Shown here piece by piece: positions 51,879-63,783 of a stretch of DNA of 64,000 bases. Position numbers and translations under genes: made by a program. Origin of the DNA: Sporodiniella umbellata (Eukaryota; Mucoromycota; Mucoromycetes; Mucorales; Rhizopodaceae); NCBI GenBank assembly GCA_025677835.1, contig JAIXMR010000010.1, positions 124,001 to 188,000 of the forward strand, in the 5' to 3' direction. A model generated the notes under the pieces. It did no database searches. It was not told where the DNA came from and worked only from the letters and a program-made list of their open reading frames with translations. How positions within the stretch are numbered: the first letter of the stretch is position 1; every line of letters starts with the position of its first letter.

Positions 51879-52371
51879 TTAAAACTTCATCTTTATACTC
51901 GATCAAAGTCTGGAAAGGAGACATGCCTGTACTTTAGAGCACAAACGTGTCAGAAATTAAAACATACTTTATTTTGACACCATATTATTATAGAGTCTTT
52001 CAAAAAATTTCCTTATGAACTCTACTTTTTTCTTTTTTTTGTCACTTGTATTTGAAAGGAAGAGTATATGCTAAAATAAAGTTTGGAAAACGATAGGGTG
52101 CTAGCCCTAACCAGTAGAGCAGAAATAAAAGTAAGAAGCGTGACAAGGTTTGCGATCCTTTTCTTCTGGACTCAGAATAACCTCTTCTACTCCCAGGCGT
52201 TACAGAAAAATAAAAAGTTCATATGGCTAGGGTGCCAAATACAGCATCTGGATGTCTTTCAATGATGCACTGGTATTCTTTTTATTTTTTGAAGGCAGTC
52301 TCACCACTTTAGATCAAGTGACTGGCACTAGAAAGATGCTGATTTTAAATTGATTTCATGATAAGAGTGAG

Positions 52372-52402
<31 letters not shown>

Positions 52403-52418
52403 GGAGCAAAGATTCGCC
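51879..52418. other. ALO1 3' flank / carrier gene promoter
   Basis: 540 bp. A poly-A signal-like AATTAAAAC lies near the ALO1 stop. A 26-nt T run (52378-52402) ends 17 bp before the carrier ATG. An unsupported frame at 52083-52265. Nothing else. Confidence 0.5.
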
Positions 52419-54019
52419 ATGGCACCCCCTGTTGGAGTGGATGCTTCAACTGATTGCTTCAAGAAGATGTATCCGAATTTAACCAACACCAAAGATATAC
52501 CTTCATTTATCCGAACTCCTTACGGTATATCTACAAATAGTACACAACAAAAAAGAAAAAAGGCAAGAGAGGCAACATCGATAGGCGGAACAACTGCTAT
52601 AGCACGTACGCTTATGATGCAAGGTTTATATTTGTTCTACAGAACTCCTATAAAAGTATTTGGTATGCGGAGTCAACATTTGCAATCCTCTTAACCAGTT
52701 TTTATTAGCTGTTTCGGCCCCTGAGAGTAGATTATCTCGTTATGGCTAGGGCTTTAATGCCTGTAAACGAAGCCAACGCAAAGAAGTTTTCTTTTAGATA
52801 TACTTCGATAGGTATGATCTCTCATGCAGTAAAAACGAAAGGAGTAAGTGCTCGACTAAACAAGAAAAGAGACATAACACTGTTTGCTTTAATTAGTGGA
52901 GCTTTATTCCTCGTAATGTGCTTCCTCCACTGATCGCAAATACATTGATTGGAACAGTTCTTTATACAACATATATTGCTACGTTACCCATTTTTCATGC
53001 GCCTAGTGCTTATCAATTACATAGACCTTTTCCTCCACCACCTTATTCCTCAGTTTTTGCAGCAGGTTTTTTTTTAAAAAAAAAAAAAAAAAAAAAAGAA
53101 AAAAAACACAAGTATTAATTTACTTTTTTTGTCTGGCAGGATGTCTTGCAGGAGCAGCACAATCGATTATTGCCACACCTCTTGATTCTCTAAAAGTCCG
53201 TTTTGAGGTGAACGACTTACTGGAAGGGAAACACCGTTCAATGTATCAGTTTGCCAAATCTACCTTCAAAGAATTGGGAATTGCAAGCGCTTATCGCGGA
53301 TTTACTTTGACGTTAATGAGGGTATGGTACTTTTTGTTACCTTCTTTTTTAGATGGATTTTGTTGACTCTTTTTTTCTTTCAAATCAAACAGGACTCATT
53401 ATCCTGTGGTTTGTTTTTTGCTACCTTTGAGTGGGTGAAGCAGCAAGGATACTATTATTTCTTAGATGGGATATATGGACTGCATGTTGATTCTCCTGCT
53501 ACTATCATGGAATTAGAAATGGGCTGGAATCGAGCTGCAACTGAGGAGAGTGCGAAAGCAGTTACAACACCAACCACAAACAGCGAGAGACCTCCACTCA
53601 TTTTGGAGCCTCTATTCATTATTTTCGCTGGGGCAGCTGCAGCTATAGTGAGTAGTGGGAACAATGAAAAAAAAAAAAAAAAACAGAAATTCATTTATTT
53701 TTCGTCGCAGGCATACCAGTTGATTGACCATCCTCTATCTAAAATCCACAGCATTTTTTACGTCGAAGAGGGACAATCAGAGTTTGCCAACAAACATAAT
53801 CGGGAGTCAGTTAGAGTTCTTTATCGGAGAACATATGATCAATGTTTGGCCCAAGTGAAATTAAATGGAGGAAGCTGGAGAAAGTTCCTTTATCAAGAAT
53901 TTGGAAATACAGTTCTAAGGGTGGTGCCAGCCACAAGCGTTGGATTTTTAGTTTTTGAACTTGTAAAACAAAAAATCGATTTCAAGAGCATTGATTTTGA
54001 CAGCCTGGACCAACTCTAA
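52419..54019 (+). CDS. Divergent mitochondrial carrier family protein
   Basis: Probable inner-membrane solute carrier. Starts at 52419 (MAPPVGVDASTDCFKKMYPN). Exon 1 joins (donor GTATTTGG) to LFRPLRVDYLVMARALMPVN. The clearest carrier repeat is AAGCLAGAAQSIIATPLDSL followed by KVRFEVND, with the P-x-D-x-x-K-x-R signature, and GIASAYRGFTLTLMRDSLSC then LFFATFEWVKQQ. The third repeat is degenerate (FAGAAAAI/AYQLIDHPLSKIHSIFY) and the first is hardly recognisable. Long hydrophilic inserts occur between repeats (NRAATEESAKAVTTPTTNSE). C-terminal part: YQEFGNTVLRVVPATSVGFL, then VFELVKQ, typical of the last carrier helix. About six exons, several with long A/T runs in the introns. Transport substrate cannot be inferred. 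Confidence 0.72.
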
Positions 54020-55397
54020 ACAAAAATACGTGCTTTAGGATAAATGCTTTCATGTTTATTTGCATCGCAATTAAAATCTTATGTATATACATACAATAAC
54101 GATAATAAATCAGTTAATTCCATTAGATATTTTTCTTTGTTATTTTTGTTTAACATAAAAATTTTTTTTATAGCAAATGGAAGGTCGTATATATTAACAT
54201 TGAACTCACAACCAACTTTTTCTGAAAACAAAGCAAAATTTGAAAAAAAATAATAATAATAATTGTGTGGCTACGTTTTTACAAACGTGTACTTTATAAT
54301 GCTTTTAGGGCTATACTGTTACATAGAGGCTTGCCTTTTACTTAAAAATCTCAACTCAGAGCTCCATACGACCATTTATCTCGACTATTAACCTTTTTTA
54401 ACGACTGATTTTGGCTTTGGATCAGCATATTTGGTTTTGTTTTTACGGTCTGAAATTTTCCTTTTTCATAAGATCCCGCTGTCCACTCACCTCTATCCGA
54501 TTTAGTGTAACTTTTTTTTAAAAAAAACAAGGTCGATATACAAGCATGTTAATAAATAAACTTATAAACTTGTTACAGGAAAAGAAAGCGTAGCCTTTTT
54601 AGTTTTTTTTTTTTTCTAAAAAGAAAAGTCAATCGGTGCTTACATGATGAATAGCTGATAGTTTGAGAAATGTCAGGTCTTGGGCGATGAACTTGTGAAA
54701 CACCTAAACCAAAAAACGATTGGGCAACAATTGCAGCGTAAACCTCTCAATGTAACATACTGGAATAAAGAAACTCACCCAATCCAAGTCCAAAAAATGT
54801 AACATCCAAAATCATATCAGGAATTTTTTGACTCATTTCGAAGAAAACGAAGCGGTTTTTCTTGGTTCAGTGCTACACAAGCACTTCAACGATAACAAAA
54901 AAAAAAAAAAAAACAGATGTGTGCACGAAAACATCATTCGCTGGAGTAGATACCATCCAAGGTTAACTTAATACTACTAAAATGCTCTACCCAAGTACAG
55001 GTCTTTGGCGTATATATTAGCTCTAACTCCATTAAGCTACTATCCATTAAGATACTACCACCAGTATTTACATCATACTAAATTTCGATTTTTTGATCTG
55101 CTGGAGTTTTTACCGTTTGCCGTCTCTGGCCTTATCCCGTTAAAACTTACGCAAGCGCTCAATGACTGTTGATAAACACACACAAACACACACAAAGAAG
55201 CAAACCTACCGACGATGTGGTAGTGTTAGACATTAGGTCATATCAGGTCAATCCCTTGGCTATTTGTGGGATAAAGGTTTTGTGGATAAATATCCTTTGT
55301 TTTGTAACAGCCAGATGCATATAAATTTAGCAAGCTTTATACAAAAAAAGTTGCCTTCTCAGCTCGGTGAAGTGGCATTCCTAAACACACACACAGT

Positions 55398-55432
<35 letters not shown>

Positions 55433-56079
55433 TAAACAGAACTATAGAGTAACTATCTAATTCTGAACATAAATTTGCTTTGTTATTGTTATCTTTTTTT
55501 CAATGAGATTTCATGAAAAATACAGATTTGGGTAACTGGATGCTATTAAAGAAGCAAAGCGCGTTTCGAGGGCAAAAACATCAATCCCTTTTACAATGAA
55601 ACACAGAAAATCGAGTACTAATTCTTTTTTGCAGCAAAAAAAACGCCATTATGTTTATTTGTACACAAAAACCACAAAAAGCCAAGTCTGGTAAACTCTT
55701 GAAAGGGGAGCTATTGAAATTTCTCTTACTAGATCCTTTAAAATAAGCATAGCTATTACTGTAGAGTCAACTTCTACAGTAAGGCATTTTGCTCTGGGAC
55801 CGTATAAAATGTGAGGGCACCCTTGTATTGAGAAGAACTTGAAGAAAGGATATACTTAACGCGACACAAGCTGAGAGAATAAACTAGAACCGGTTTCACA
55901 CAAAGCAAAAGAAAATTGGATCGCCGTCCGTGTTACTGAAATTGGTTTTGACTAAAACTATTGGAGGAAGTGAGAGTATTTTGCTACAAGAAATGTTATA
56001 AATAAAGGACTTTAAGAGGCCTCCACTCATGTCATTATATATTCTTTTCTTTATCTTATCACAGTTTAATACATCAAAA
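54020..56079. other. Spacer around the cryptic small gene
   Basis: Apart from the candidate gene at 54351-54836, no coding sequence is supported. A T/A run of about 28 A lies at 55406-55432 and an A run near 54897-54913. The last 100 bp before 56080 contain TATATATTC-like sequence near 56035 and a CTTATCACAG stretch, plausible core promoter of the YcnI-like gene. Confidence 0.45.
54351..54836 (-). CDS. Cryptic small spliced gene
   Basis: Not recognised; absent from simple ORF scans because the exons are short. Exon 1 (start 54836) reads MSQKIPDMILDVTFFGLGLG. A GTGAGT...GTTTAG intron follows and the frame resumes as VSQVHRPRPDISQTISYSS. After a GTAAGC donor the next exon reads FTLNRIE. From there two models are possible: reading on without splicing to a stop at 54443 (VSGQRDLMKKENFRP), or a short 41-nt intron (GTGAGT..TTTCAG) leading to TVKTKPNMLIQSQNQSLKKV and a stop at 54351. 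An unspliced alternative frame there (SDRGEWTAGSYEKGKFQ) is also protein-like. Coordinates follow the longer model. Consistent phases and good splice sites support a real gene; the product is unknown. Confidence 0.4.
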
Positions 56080-56899
56080 ATGGTTGCAATCAACTTTAAG
56101 ATCTCAATCCTTGGTATGGCTCTTGCTTTCGATTTAGCTGCTGCTCATGTATCCTTGAGTCCCAAGTTCACTGAGGTATTAAGGATAGTCGTTTGATACG
56201 CTAAAGACAAAAACTAAAATCAAAAACAATTAGCCAGGAAAAAACCTTAGCACGGCATTTCATATTCCTCATGGCTGTAGTGGATCATCCACTATTGCTG
56301 TAACTGCCATGATCCCTGACAAGATTACTTCTGTTTCTGCTGGACCCGTATCCAACTGGGTATGTTTACTCAATGAAATCGAGTTTCGTATACTTATTTT
56401 TTCCAACTAATTTTTAGACTGTGTCCACAAACTACCGGGACTCTTCCAATGCCACTGTTACTAACATTACTTGGACTGGTGGATATCTCAAAGCAACTGA
56501 CGCTCTTGATTTCCCCATCACATTGACCTTCCCTACTGTGGACCTCAGTACTCAACCTAATGTTACTTACTACTTCCCAGTCATTCAAACTTGGTAAGTA
56601 GCTTCTTTTTTCTCAGATCACATATTTCTTTACTCAAGTCTTTCTTTCTCATCTATAGTGAGAACAGTACCTTAAACTGGACTGATATCCCTGCTGGCCC
56701 ATCTAGCGCTGAAGCAAAACACCCTGCTCCTGTTGTTGTGATTGTCAAGAATGCCACTGAAGCTGCTGCTGGTTCTACAGCTATCAATTCTTCCAATGAC
56801 CATTCAGGCCACTCAGGACAAACCAGTGGTGCTAGCCAATTTATTTTGGGCTCCCTCCCCGCTGTTGCCACAATTGGTGCTATAGCCATGCTTTTTTAG
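56080..56899 (+). CDS. Secreted, GPI-type YcnI (DUF1775) copper-binding-like protein
   Basis: Four exons (56080-56175, 56234-56359, 56418-56593, 56659-56899) give 212 residues. A signal peptide (VAINFKISILGMALAFDLAA) ends in AAA, so cleavage would leave mature HVSLSPKFTEPGK. The YcnI/DUF1775 domain follows: STAFHIPHGCSGSSTIAVTA, MIPDKITSVSAGPVSNW, NITWTGGYLKATDALDFPI, NVTYYFPVIQTCENSTLNW. Bacterial YcnI binds Cu(II) through an N-terminal His (monohistidine brace) and a conserved Trp; both residue types are in place here. At least seven N-X-S/T sites are present. After a Ser/Gly/His linker (SSNDHSGHSGQTSG) the C-terminus is hydrophobic (QFILGSLPAVATIGAIAMLF), fitting a GPI-anchor signal. Likely cell-surface copper binding or handling (inference). 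Confidence 0.85.
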
Positions 56900-58368
56900 A
56901 ATAGAAAGGTGTATGCAACTTTATAGCTTTTTAAAAACTTCATTTGAAATAAATAACAATCTAATACCAACTCTATAATACAAGTCTTCCCTGGCCTACT
57001 AAATTTTGCTATAAAAAGAGCTTTTTTTTCAACGCTAGATTTATTGGATTGTTTTTTTTCAAAAAGCACAGTCAGTAGTGACGTACGTCTATACACCACA
57101 AGAAATGATTAGTATTTAAATTTTAATAAAGAGAGGTATCCATTTTTGCTTAGATGTGTGTTTGCATATTAATACAGATTTCTCCCCTTTTCTTTGCTTT
57201 TGTTTTTCAATCAGCTCAAAAGTCTAGACCGAGTACTGTTTAATAAACATTGCCATACTGTTGTACGCCAGAATACTGACAGAGTTTATCATAATGCTTT
57301 TTTTTTAAAGGTGAAACCTTGACATACTTTCGAGTTAAAAAGAACAAAAAATTGGGCTTTACTTTTTTGTTTTATATTCAACAATGTACAGCTTTTTTCT
57401 ATCTGAATAAGCTCAAAAACCGCTTTCTTTTGCTTTGAGTATGTGAGGTTGAGCTTAAAAACACAAGACATAAAAGCGGCAACATGAAGAGCAAGAGAAT
57501 TAAAAAAATTAAAGTTCTAAACTTGAATGGTCGCATCTGCAACTTCTATCAATCAATAAATTATCTGTTCGAATAGATGGACTCTGCAAATCTTTTTCCT
57601 TGTAAAGAAACTTTTTTGGACTAGCGATCGACACAGAAAATTTTGTCAGCGAGCTAGCAACAAGTCACATCACGTGACTAAACTGTTAAAACTATGTCAA
57701 TAAAATACTATTTTCTTTACTTCGTTTGACTATATGGTATTATGGACAGCCCCCACGATCAACAACAGAGCGCGCTGCTAAGCCGAATTATAGCCAACAT
57801 AGTATGCAATTAGGATGCATCTTTTAATCAATTAATTAGCTTTTAGAATAAACTCAACCATAACATTAGACAGGTCAATAAGAGATTAGAGGTATGAACA
57901 TAATAAATTTTGTTGTTTGCCGTACTAAACAAGAACAAAGACTATAAACAAAAGTACAGAAGAGGTAGCTTTAACAGCGAACATGTGGTCTGGCTACAAT
58001 GAATCCGTACAAATATATTTAAACAGTACCAAAGGCCAGCTTAGCAAAAAATAACACCTGCAGATACCCTCTCAGTACTTTGAACAGCACATACTGTTCA
58101 TGATATTCGCAGAACAACACGATTTTTTCCAGTAAACCTAAAGGCGATTTTTCACTGCATATACATCTAGTTACTCCATGATCAATCGACATTCTCTTTT
58201 GTAATTAAAACTGGTCATACCTAAAAAAGAAAAAAAAAGCTCCCCGTTGAAAGTGCTCAGTTCAGGACTGTTTGGTGGCGTTATTACACATTAAAGTATG
58301 GAGTTTATTGATGAATTGGGTAAACGCAAATAGGTTGATAACGTAATTCAGCTGTTTTTTTTGGTTTT
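56900..58368. other. 1.5 kb spacer
   Basis: No gene supported. Frames at 56896-57099 and 57289-57471 (minus) lack motifs. A palindromic TCACGTGA (E-box) lies near 57671-57678 but is far from any start codon. Confidence 0.45.
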
Positions 58369-59014
58369 TTAAAATTTCTCGAGTGTCATTTGTTTTGCAA
58401 CATCGGTATTTTCTACCATTGCTAAAAATTCTTCAAAGCTGACCTTGCCGTCGCCATCTTTATCTGCTTCCATTATAGTTTTGTCAACGATTTGCTGAAG
58501 TTGGTTTTCTTTCAAATTGTTTCCAACCATCATTTTCAAAACCAAAAACAGCTCACCGTTTGAAATATAGCCATCTCTATCCATATCATATACTTTAAAT
58601 GCGACTGTCGCCAAGTTGTCAAATTTTTTGTTCATTGTTTTTGTTGTGAAAATATGAAAGAGTAGAACTTACATTGTAGCTTTTCTCTTTTGTTGCCACG
58701 GGCACTAAAAGCGCTAAGCCCTTTAATGAACTCGCCAAAATCGACATCTCCACCACCATCTTCATCAAAAATAGCAATCATACGAGATGCTAAAGGATTG
58801 TTGGCAATTTGTGGAATGGATAAAAACTCTTCTTTGTCGATAGATCCAGACTTGTCTTTGTCTAATTTCATGAAACGCTTGTATAATCGTTGAATCTCTT
58901 CAGCAGAGACTATTTCTATGTCAATCCTAGCTCCATGGCAACTGTTCTTTTAAAAAGGCACTTACAGTTAGAGGAACTAACCATATCCTCGAGCTGTGAA
59001 CCTGATTGACCCAT
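58369..59014 (-). CDS. CNB1: Calcineurin regulatory subunit B
   Basis: Calcium-binding subunit of the calcineurin phosphatase. Starts at 59014 with [16 protein letters not shown]; Gly2 is the conserved myristoylation site. Exon 1 joins T/TC to [20 protein letters not shown], which restores the family's NFS-x-EE spacing. Four EF-hands: [48 protein letters not shown]. Three exons; the second join gives [14 protein letters not shown]. Ends KQMTLEKF. Length of about 175 residues is normal. The catalytic A subunit is not in the window. Divergent from the ATIC gene with about 950 bp between. Confidence 0.95.
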
Positions 59015-59971
59015 ATTGGTGATTTAATGTAAAAAAGTAAACCGTGTTACTTTCCTTGGTCTAACTTTCATGTATATCGGAGATCGAAAAGTCGGGCTGT
59101 TTTTTTTTTTTTTTTTTTTTCATTTTGCCTTGCATGAGCTGTTACTTTCTAAAAACTGTTTATACGCATAAACTATAAACGATAAGTGGTTCAAACGCGT
59201 CTGATAAGTGAAATCTACACAAAAATTTTTTGCAGTGCTTTTATAAACAGAAATTTTAGAGATACAAAGGTTGACTTTACAAGTTTCCAAAAGAAATCGT
59301 TAGCTTTTATTGACAGTGTCACTCAGTTAAAAAACAGTGCTGTTTTTTACTACTTGATTATAACTTGTTTAAAAAAAAGAAAAACGGTTTTGTACTCAAA
59401 CGTTAAATAAAACTCCAGTTTTGTATGTCTCAAGAAGACTTTAGTCTAAGACAACATTGTTTTTAAAGATATTGAATGTATTTAATATGGTAGCAAAGTA
59501 TACTTTTTCAAGAAAAAAAAAGAAAAGATAAGATGGCTTTGTTTGTTTGAAAGTCCTTTGCGATAACAGTAAAAATGAGTATAAATAAATGATGTGACAT
59601 GATCTTAATAAGAGATGAAAACAAAGCCATGGGTCTGGCTGCCTCTGTTTCCTTAAAAAGAATAGAGTGGTACGACTTTACCAAGGATTTTTTTTTCCGA
59701 GCCTCAGGCTCAAGACATGGAAAACATGCTTTACCCTTTAGTATATGCTATGACTTGGGTCCTTTCAGATATAAAAAGTACCTCTATCAAATGTCAGTGA
59801 TGAGTCAAAGCAAGAAAAAATCTGTATGCTGCAAAATATGCGGTGTTTCAAAACATCAATCTTTTTTTTTTTTGGGTGAGCAACATCTATGCAGTCACAT
59901 ATCTCTATTCAAAAGAGAAACCTATGCGAAAACCTCGTTTCTTCTTCTACTATCAACTTTGAAATAAAAAG
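59015..59971. other. Spacer between CNB1 and ATIC; long ORF just upstream of ATIC
   Basis: A T run (59100-59120) is just upstream of CNB1. A 122-codon plus-strand frame with ATG at 59599 stops 4 bp before the ATIC start codon; it has CCKICGVSKH and HLCSH but no recognised family. If transcribed with ATIC it would be a long upstream ORF; it may be chance. Confidence 0.4.
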
Positions 59972-61841
59972 ATGTCTCAAAAAACTGGTATGTGTACAAA
60001 GCATGATACGCTGTATGAAATAGTGTGTATTTATTCTTCTTAGCTATTCTCTCTGTCTACGATAAAACCGGTTTGGTTGAGTTTGCCAAAGAACTTCATG
60101 CTTTGAATATTCGTTTGCTTGGCTCCGGAGGAACTGCAAAGCTTGTTCGTGAAGCTGGCCTCCCCATCGGGTAAAAGAAAACAACAGCCGTGTTGTTGGC
60201 AATTATTTGTATGGTAATACTTATCAAACTTGTATAATAGAGATGTCTCTGAAATAACTAAAGCACCCGAAATGTTGGGTGGTCGTGTCAAAACACTTCA
60301 TCCTGCTGTTCATGGTGGTAAGTGTCAAAACGAGACTAAAGCAAAAAAAAAAAAAAGGAGCTAACTAAAATAAACCTAGGTATTTTGGCCCGTAACATCG
60401 AAAGTGATGAAAAGGATCTTGCTGAACAAAACATTGACAAAATCGATTTGGTTGTTTGCAATCTTTACCCTTTCAAGGAAACAGTTGCCAAGCCTGATGT
60501 AACAATTCCTCAGGCTGTTGAAGAGATTGATATTGGTAACTTTTTTCTTGAAAAAAAATACAAATGCATTTAACACTATAAAAATACAGGCGGCGTTACT
60601 TTGCTTCGTGCTGCTGCTAAAAACCATGCCCGCGTTTCTATTCTCTCAGACCCTAAGGACTATCCCAAAGTTATTGAGGAATTAAAGCGCGGTGAAGTAT
60701 CTCAAGAAACTCGCAATTCTTTGGCTTTGAAGGTATTTGTTTACAGGAAGTTTTCTTCTACAGAGACTGATTTTTTTTTTTTTTTAAAAAAAAAATATAG
60801 GCTTTCCATCAAACCGCCGATTACGACAGCGCTATTTCTAACTACTTCCGTCGTGAATATGCTAAGGACAACTCTATGATGCCTCTTCGTTATGGGGCTA
60901 ATCCTCACCAAGCCCCTGCTCAAATCTATAGCAAGACTGGCGATTTGCCCGTCAAAGTTTTGAGTGGCTCCCCTGGTTACATCAACTATTTGGATGCTTT
61001 GAACTCCTGGGCTTTGGTCAAAGAGCTTAAAGAAGCCACTGGTATTGCTGCTGCTGCCTCTTTCAAACATGTTTCCCCCGCAGGTGCTGCTATTGGTCTT
61101 CCTTTGAACGAGACTGACAAAAAGGTTTACCACGTTGACGACTTGAAGGTCCCTTTGACCCCTCTTGCCAACGCCTATGCACGCGCTCGTGGTGCTGATC
61201 GTATGTCTTCTTTTGGCGACTTTATTGCTTTGTCTGAAGTTGTCGATGTTGCTACAGCCAAGATAATCAACCGTGAAGTATCTGACGGTGTCATTGCACC
61301 TGGCTATGAAGATGCTGCTCTCGAAATTTTGACTGGCAAGAAGGGTGGAAAGTATTGTGTACTCCAAATCGACCCTACATACGAACCTGAGGAACAAGAA
61401 GTCAGACAGGTTTATGGTCTATACTTGGAACAAAAGAGAAATAACTATAAGATCGATGCCTCTCTTTTCAGCAACGTTGTGACTAAAAACAAAAATGTAA
61501 GAAGCTATTTATTTATACCGTAGTGTGTCTAATCACGCATATTGTAGTTACCCTCAGAAGCTGTCAATGATTTAATTGTTGCCACTATTGCTCTTAAATA
61601 TACTCAGTCCAACTCTGTTTGCTACGCCAAGAACGGTATGGTCATTGGTCTTGGTGCAGGCCAACAATCGCGTATTCACTGCACTCGCCTTGCTGGTGAC
61701 AAAGCTGATAACTGGTGGTTGAGACACCACCCCAAGGTTTTGGCTTTCGATTTCAAAAAGGGCACCAAGCGTGCTGATAAATCCAACGCTATCGATTTAT
61801 ACATCATTAACCAAACTGGAGAGGTAAGCATCATATACTCG

Positions 61842-61872
<31 letters not shown>

Positions 61873-62183
61873 TTCAAGCTTGTGTACTCATTAAAGGACT
61901 ATTTTAGGGTGTTGAGCGCGAAGCCTGGGAAGCTAGCTTCAACGAAGTCCCAAGCCCACTTACCGCTGAAGAGCGTAAAGAATGGATGGCTAAGTTAGAA
62001 AACACTGTTGTTTCTTCTGACGCTTTCTTCCCCTTTTCTGACAACATCTACCGTGCACACCGTTCAGGTGTAAAATACATTGCCGCTGCTTCTGGCTCTG
62101 TTCAAGACGATGTTGTTATCGCAGCTGCTGACTCCAAAGATATGGTCCTTGTTCATACCAAATTAAGACTTTTCCATCATTAA
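59972..62183 (+). CDS. ADE17: Bifunctional AICAR transformylase / IMP cyclohydrolase (ATIC)
   Basis: Catalyses the last two steps of de novo IMP synthesis: 10-formyl-THF-dependent formylation of AICAR, then ring closure. The tiny first exon MSQKT joins to [20 protein letters not shown]. The cyclohydrolase half shows [70 protein letters not shown] and [16 protein letters not shown]. The transformylase half shows [15 protein letters not shown], the catalytic Lys-His pair in [73 protein letters not shown] and [20 protein letters not shown]. About eight exons; one intron has a T run near 61843-61874. Ends TKLRLFHH. Complete, with all hallmark residues. Confidence 0.97.
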
Positions 62184-62525
62184 AACATCCTCGCAAATAA
62201 ATCATATCTTTATTCATTTTTGAACTAATTGAAACTTTTCATGTTGCTTTGTAACTTGGCTGCATTAATAACCGCCTTTGAGTGTATATACAATGAGTTC
62301 CTTTGTCAATTTTATCTGGAATAAACCGGCTAAATCCGATAAAATAGAGTACAAAGAGACTGACTGGTGAAGTATGTTAGAGAATCAAACCAATTTATTT
62401 CAAGAGAATTATATATATATACGTATATATATATATGGTTGTGGTATTGTTCTCTTCTAAAAGAAAGTATTTTGGTAAGAAAAAGAAAAACAGAGGTAGT
62501 CGCTTTAATACTAGTGGTTTTTTTC
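62184..62525. other. Convergent 3' flanks of ATIC and the FKBP gene
   Basis: 342 bp. AAATAAATC poly-A-type signal shortly after the ATIC stop (about 62195-62203) and a TA/CG alternating stretch at 62410-62436. No gene. Confidence 0.5.
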
Positions 62526-63594
62526 TTATTCATCGGCTACAGATCCATTGAACATTTTTCGATAAATCGAGGTACTTTTGGTATCGTATTTTTCTTGCAT
62601 CTTCTCCACAGTTTTCAGTAGTTGTTGTAAACTTTGTTCATTCGGTTTATACTTGAGATAGCGTGAGTAAAAAAAAAAAAAGCTACCTAGGTTATCTTAC
62701 TTGTAGACCCCTTTTGATGTACGCAATACTTGTGTCGAAATCCCCTTTTTCTAAAAAGGCCTGACCCAATCGATAATATGCCTTCAATTTAGTTTCGTCA
62801 CGACTCAAAGCCTTAATACAGACTTCGATAGCGTAATCATAATTTTTGAGCTTTATATAGCATGCCGAGATATTCAATTGAATGGCCACAGTGAGATGTC
62901 GAGCCTCTTCAAGCTCTTCTGGCTCACAATTCCACATGTCTACTATGTATTCACGGGCCTTCTTGTAGGCAAAAAGAGCCTGCTCAACCGCTCCTTCCTT
63001 GAACAAATCGTTTCCTTCGCTCTTTTTTTTTTCTGCTGATCTGATCCTTTCTATAGCTGATCCAGGCTTTTCCCAAAATCCAAGAAGTTCTACTTCGAAT
63101 CTCAGCTTCGCCTTGGGTGGAACAAGATATTTTCTTCCTTCATCGCCATAGCCTAATTTATCTCGTCAGGCGACCGTGTATGTACATCAAATTTTCAGCT
63201 AGTCACTTACCATAATCGCTTGTACAGACTATTTCGGCAATTTCCCCTACTTGCATTGTAGGAATGGCAAGTTCCCAAGCTTCAATCACCTTTGCTAAAT
63301 GTGGTTTTAGTTAGTGTTCAATCGATTGTTGCTATCTATTTGTTGTTTACCATCTCTCAGCTGAAAAGTGAACGCTTCTTTTTTGTCACGAGAGGAATCA
63401 AACTTTGTGTTGCCATCAAACAGAAAGGCCTCATAATGAACTTTTTTTATAGAATAGCAAAGAACTTTAGTAAAAGACAAGATTTAAAGTAAATATGCCT
63501 CACCGCTCACCATGTTAGTTGGCTCCGGTTTGAGACCTAAGCCTGGCTTGAGAACCTTTTTGGTAACTTGGTTGTCACTGGCGAGCTGTTCCAT
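62526..63594 (-). CDS. FKBP-type peptidyl-prolyl isomerase with TPR repeats
   Basis: Immunophilin with one FKBP domain followed by TPRs, the layout of Hsp90 co-chaperones. Starts at 63594 (MEQLASDNQVTKKVLKPGLG). The FKBP domain spans several exons: VHYEAFLFDGNTKFDSSRDK, KEAFTFQLRD, KVIEAWELAIPTMQVGEIAE, CTSDYGYGDEG, VPPKAKLRFEVELLGFWEKP. The FDSSR and YGYG active-site features are present. TPR part: KKSEGNDLFKEGAVEQALFA, YKKAREYI, LNISACYIKLKNYDYAIEVC, KAYYRLGQAFLEKGDFDTSI. The last exon after a KRGLQ donor reads YKPNEQSLQQLLKTVEKMQE and ends FNGSVADE. About five exons. Shorter than FKBP4/5 proteins, which have two FKBP domains. It is head-to-head with the gene starting at 63784. Confidence 0.88.
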
Positions 63595-63783
63595 AAAGGG
63601 CGCGACGTGTTTTTTTTTTTTCTCAAAAAAAAAAAAAAATAGAGGGAAAAGATACTTTAACAATCAAGTGACTTTCTAAGAGAGATTATATATAACCCCA
63701 CTCTCCTTTCCGCCGCCCCCCTTTTTTTTTTGCTGCTTTTATTTTTTTTTTTTAAACAATCTCTATTCATTTCAACATCAAAA

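Noticed and set aside
57671..57678. Palindromic E-box TCACGTGA
   Set aside because: More than 1 kb from the nearest start codon and a single short motif; no regulatory role can be supported.
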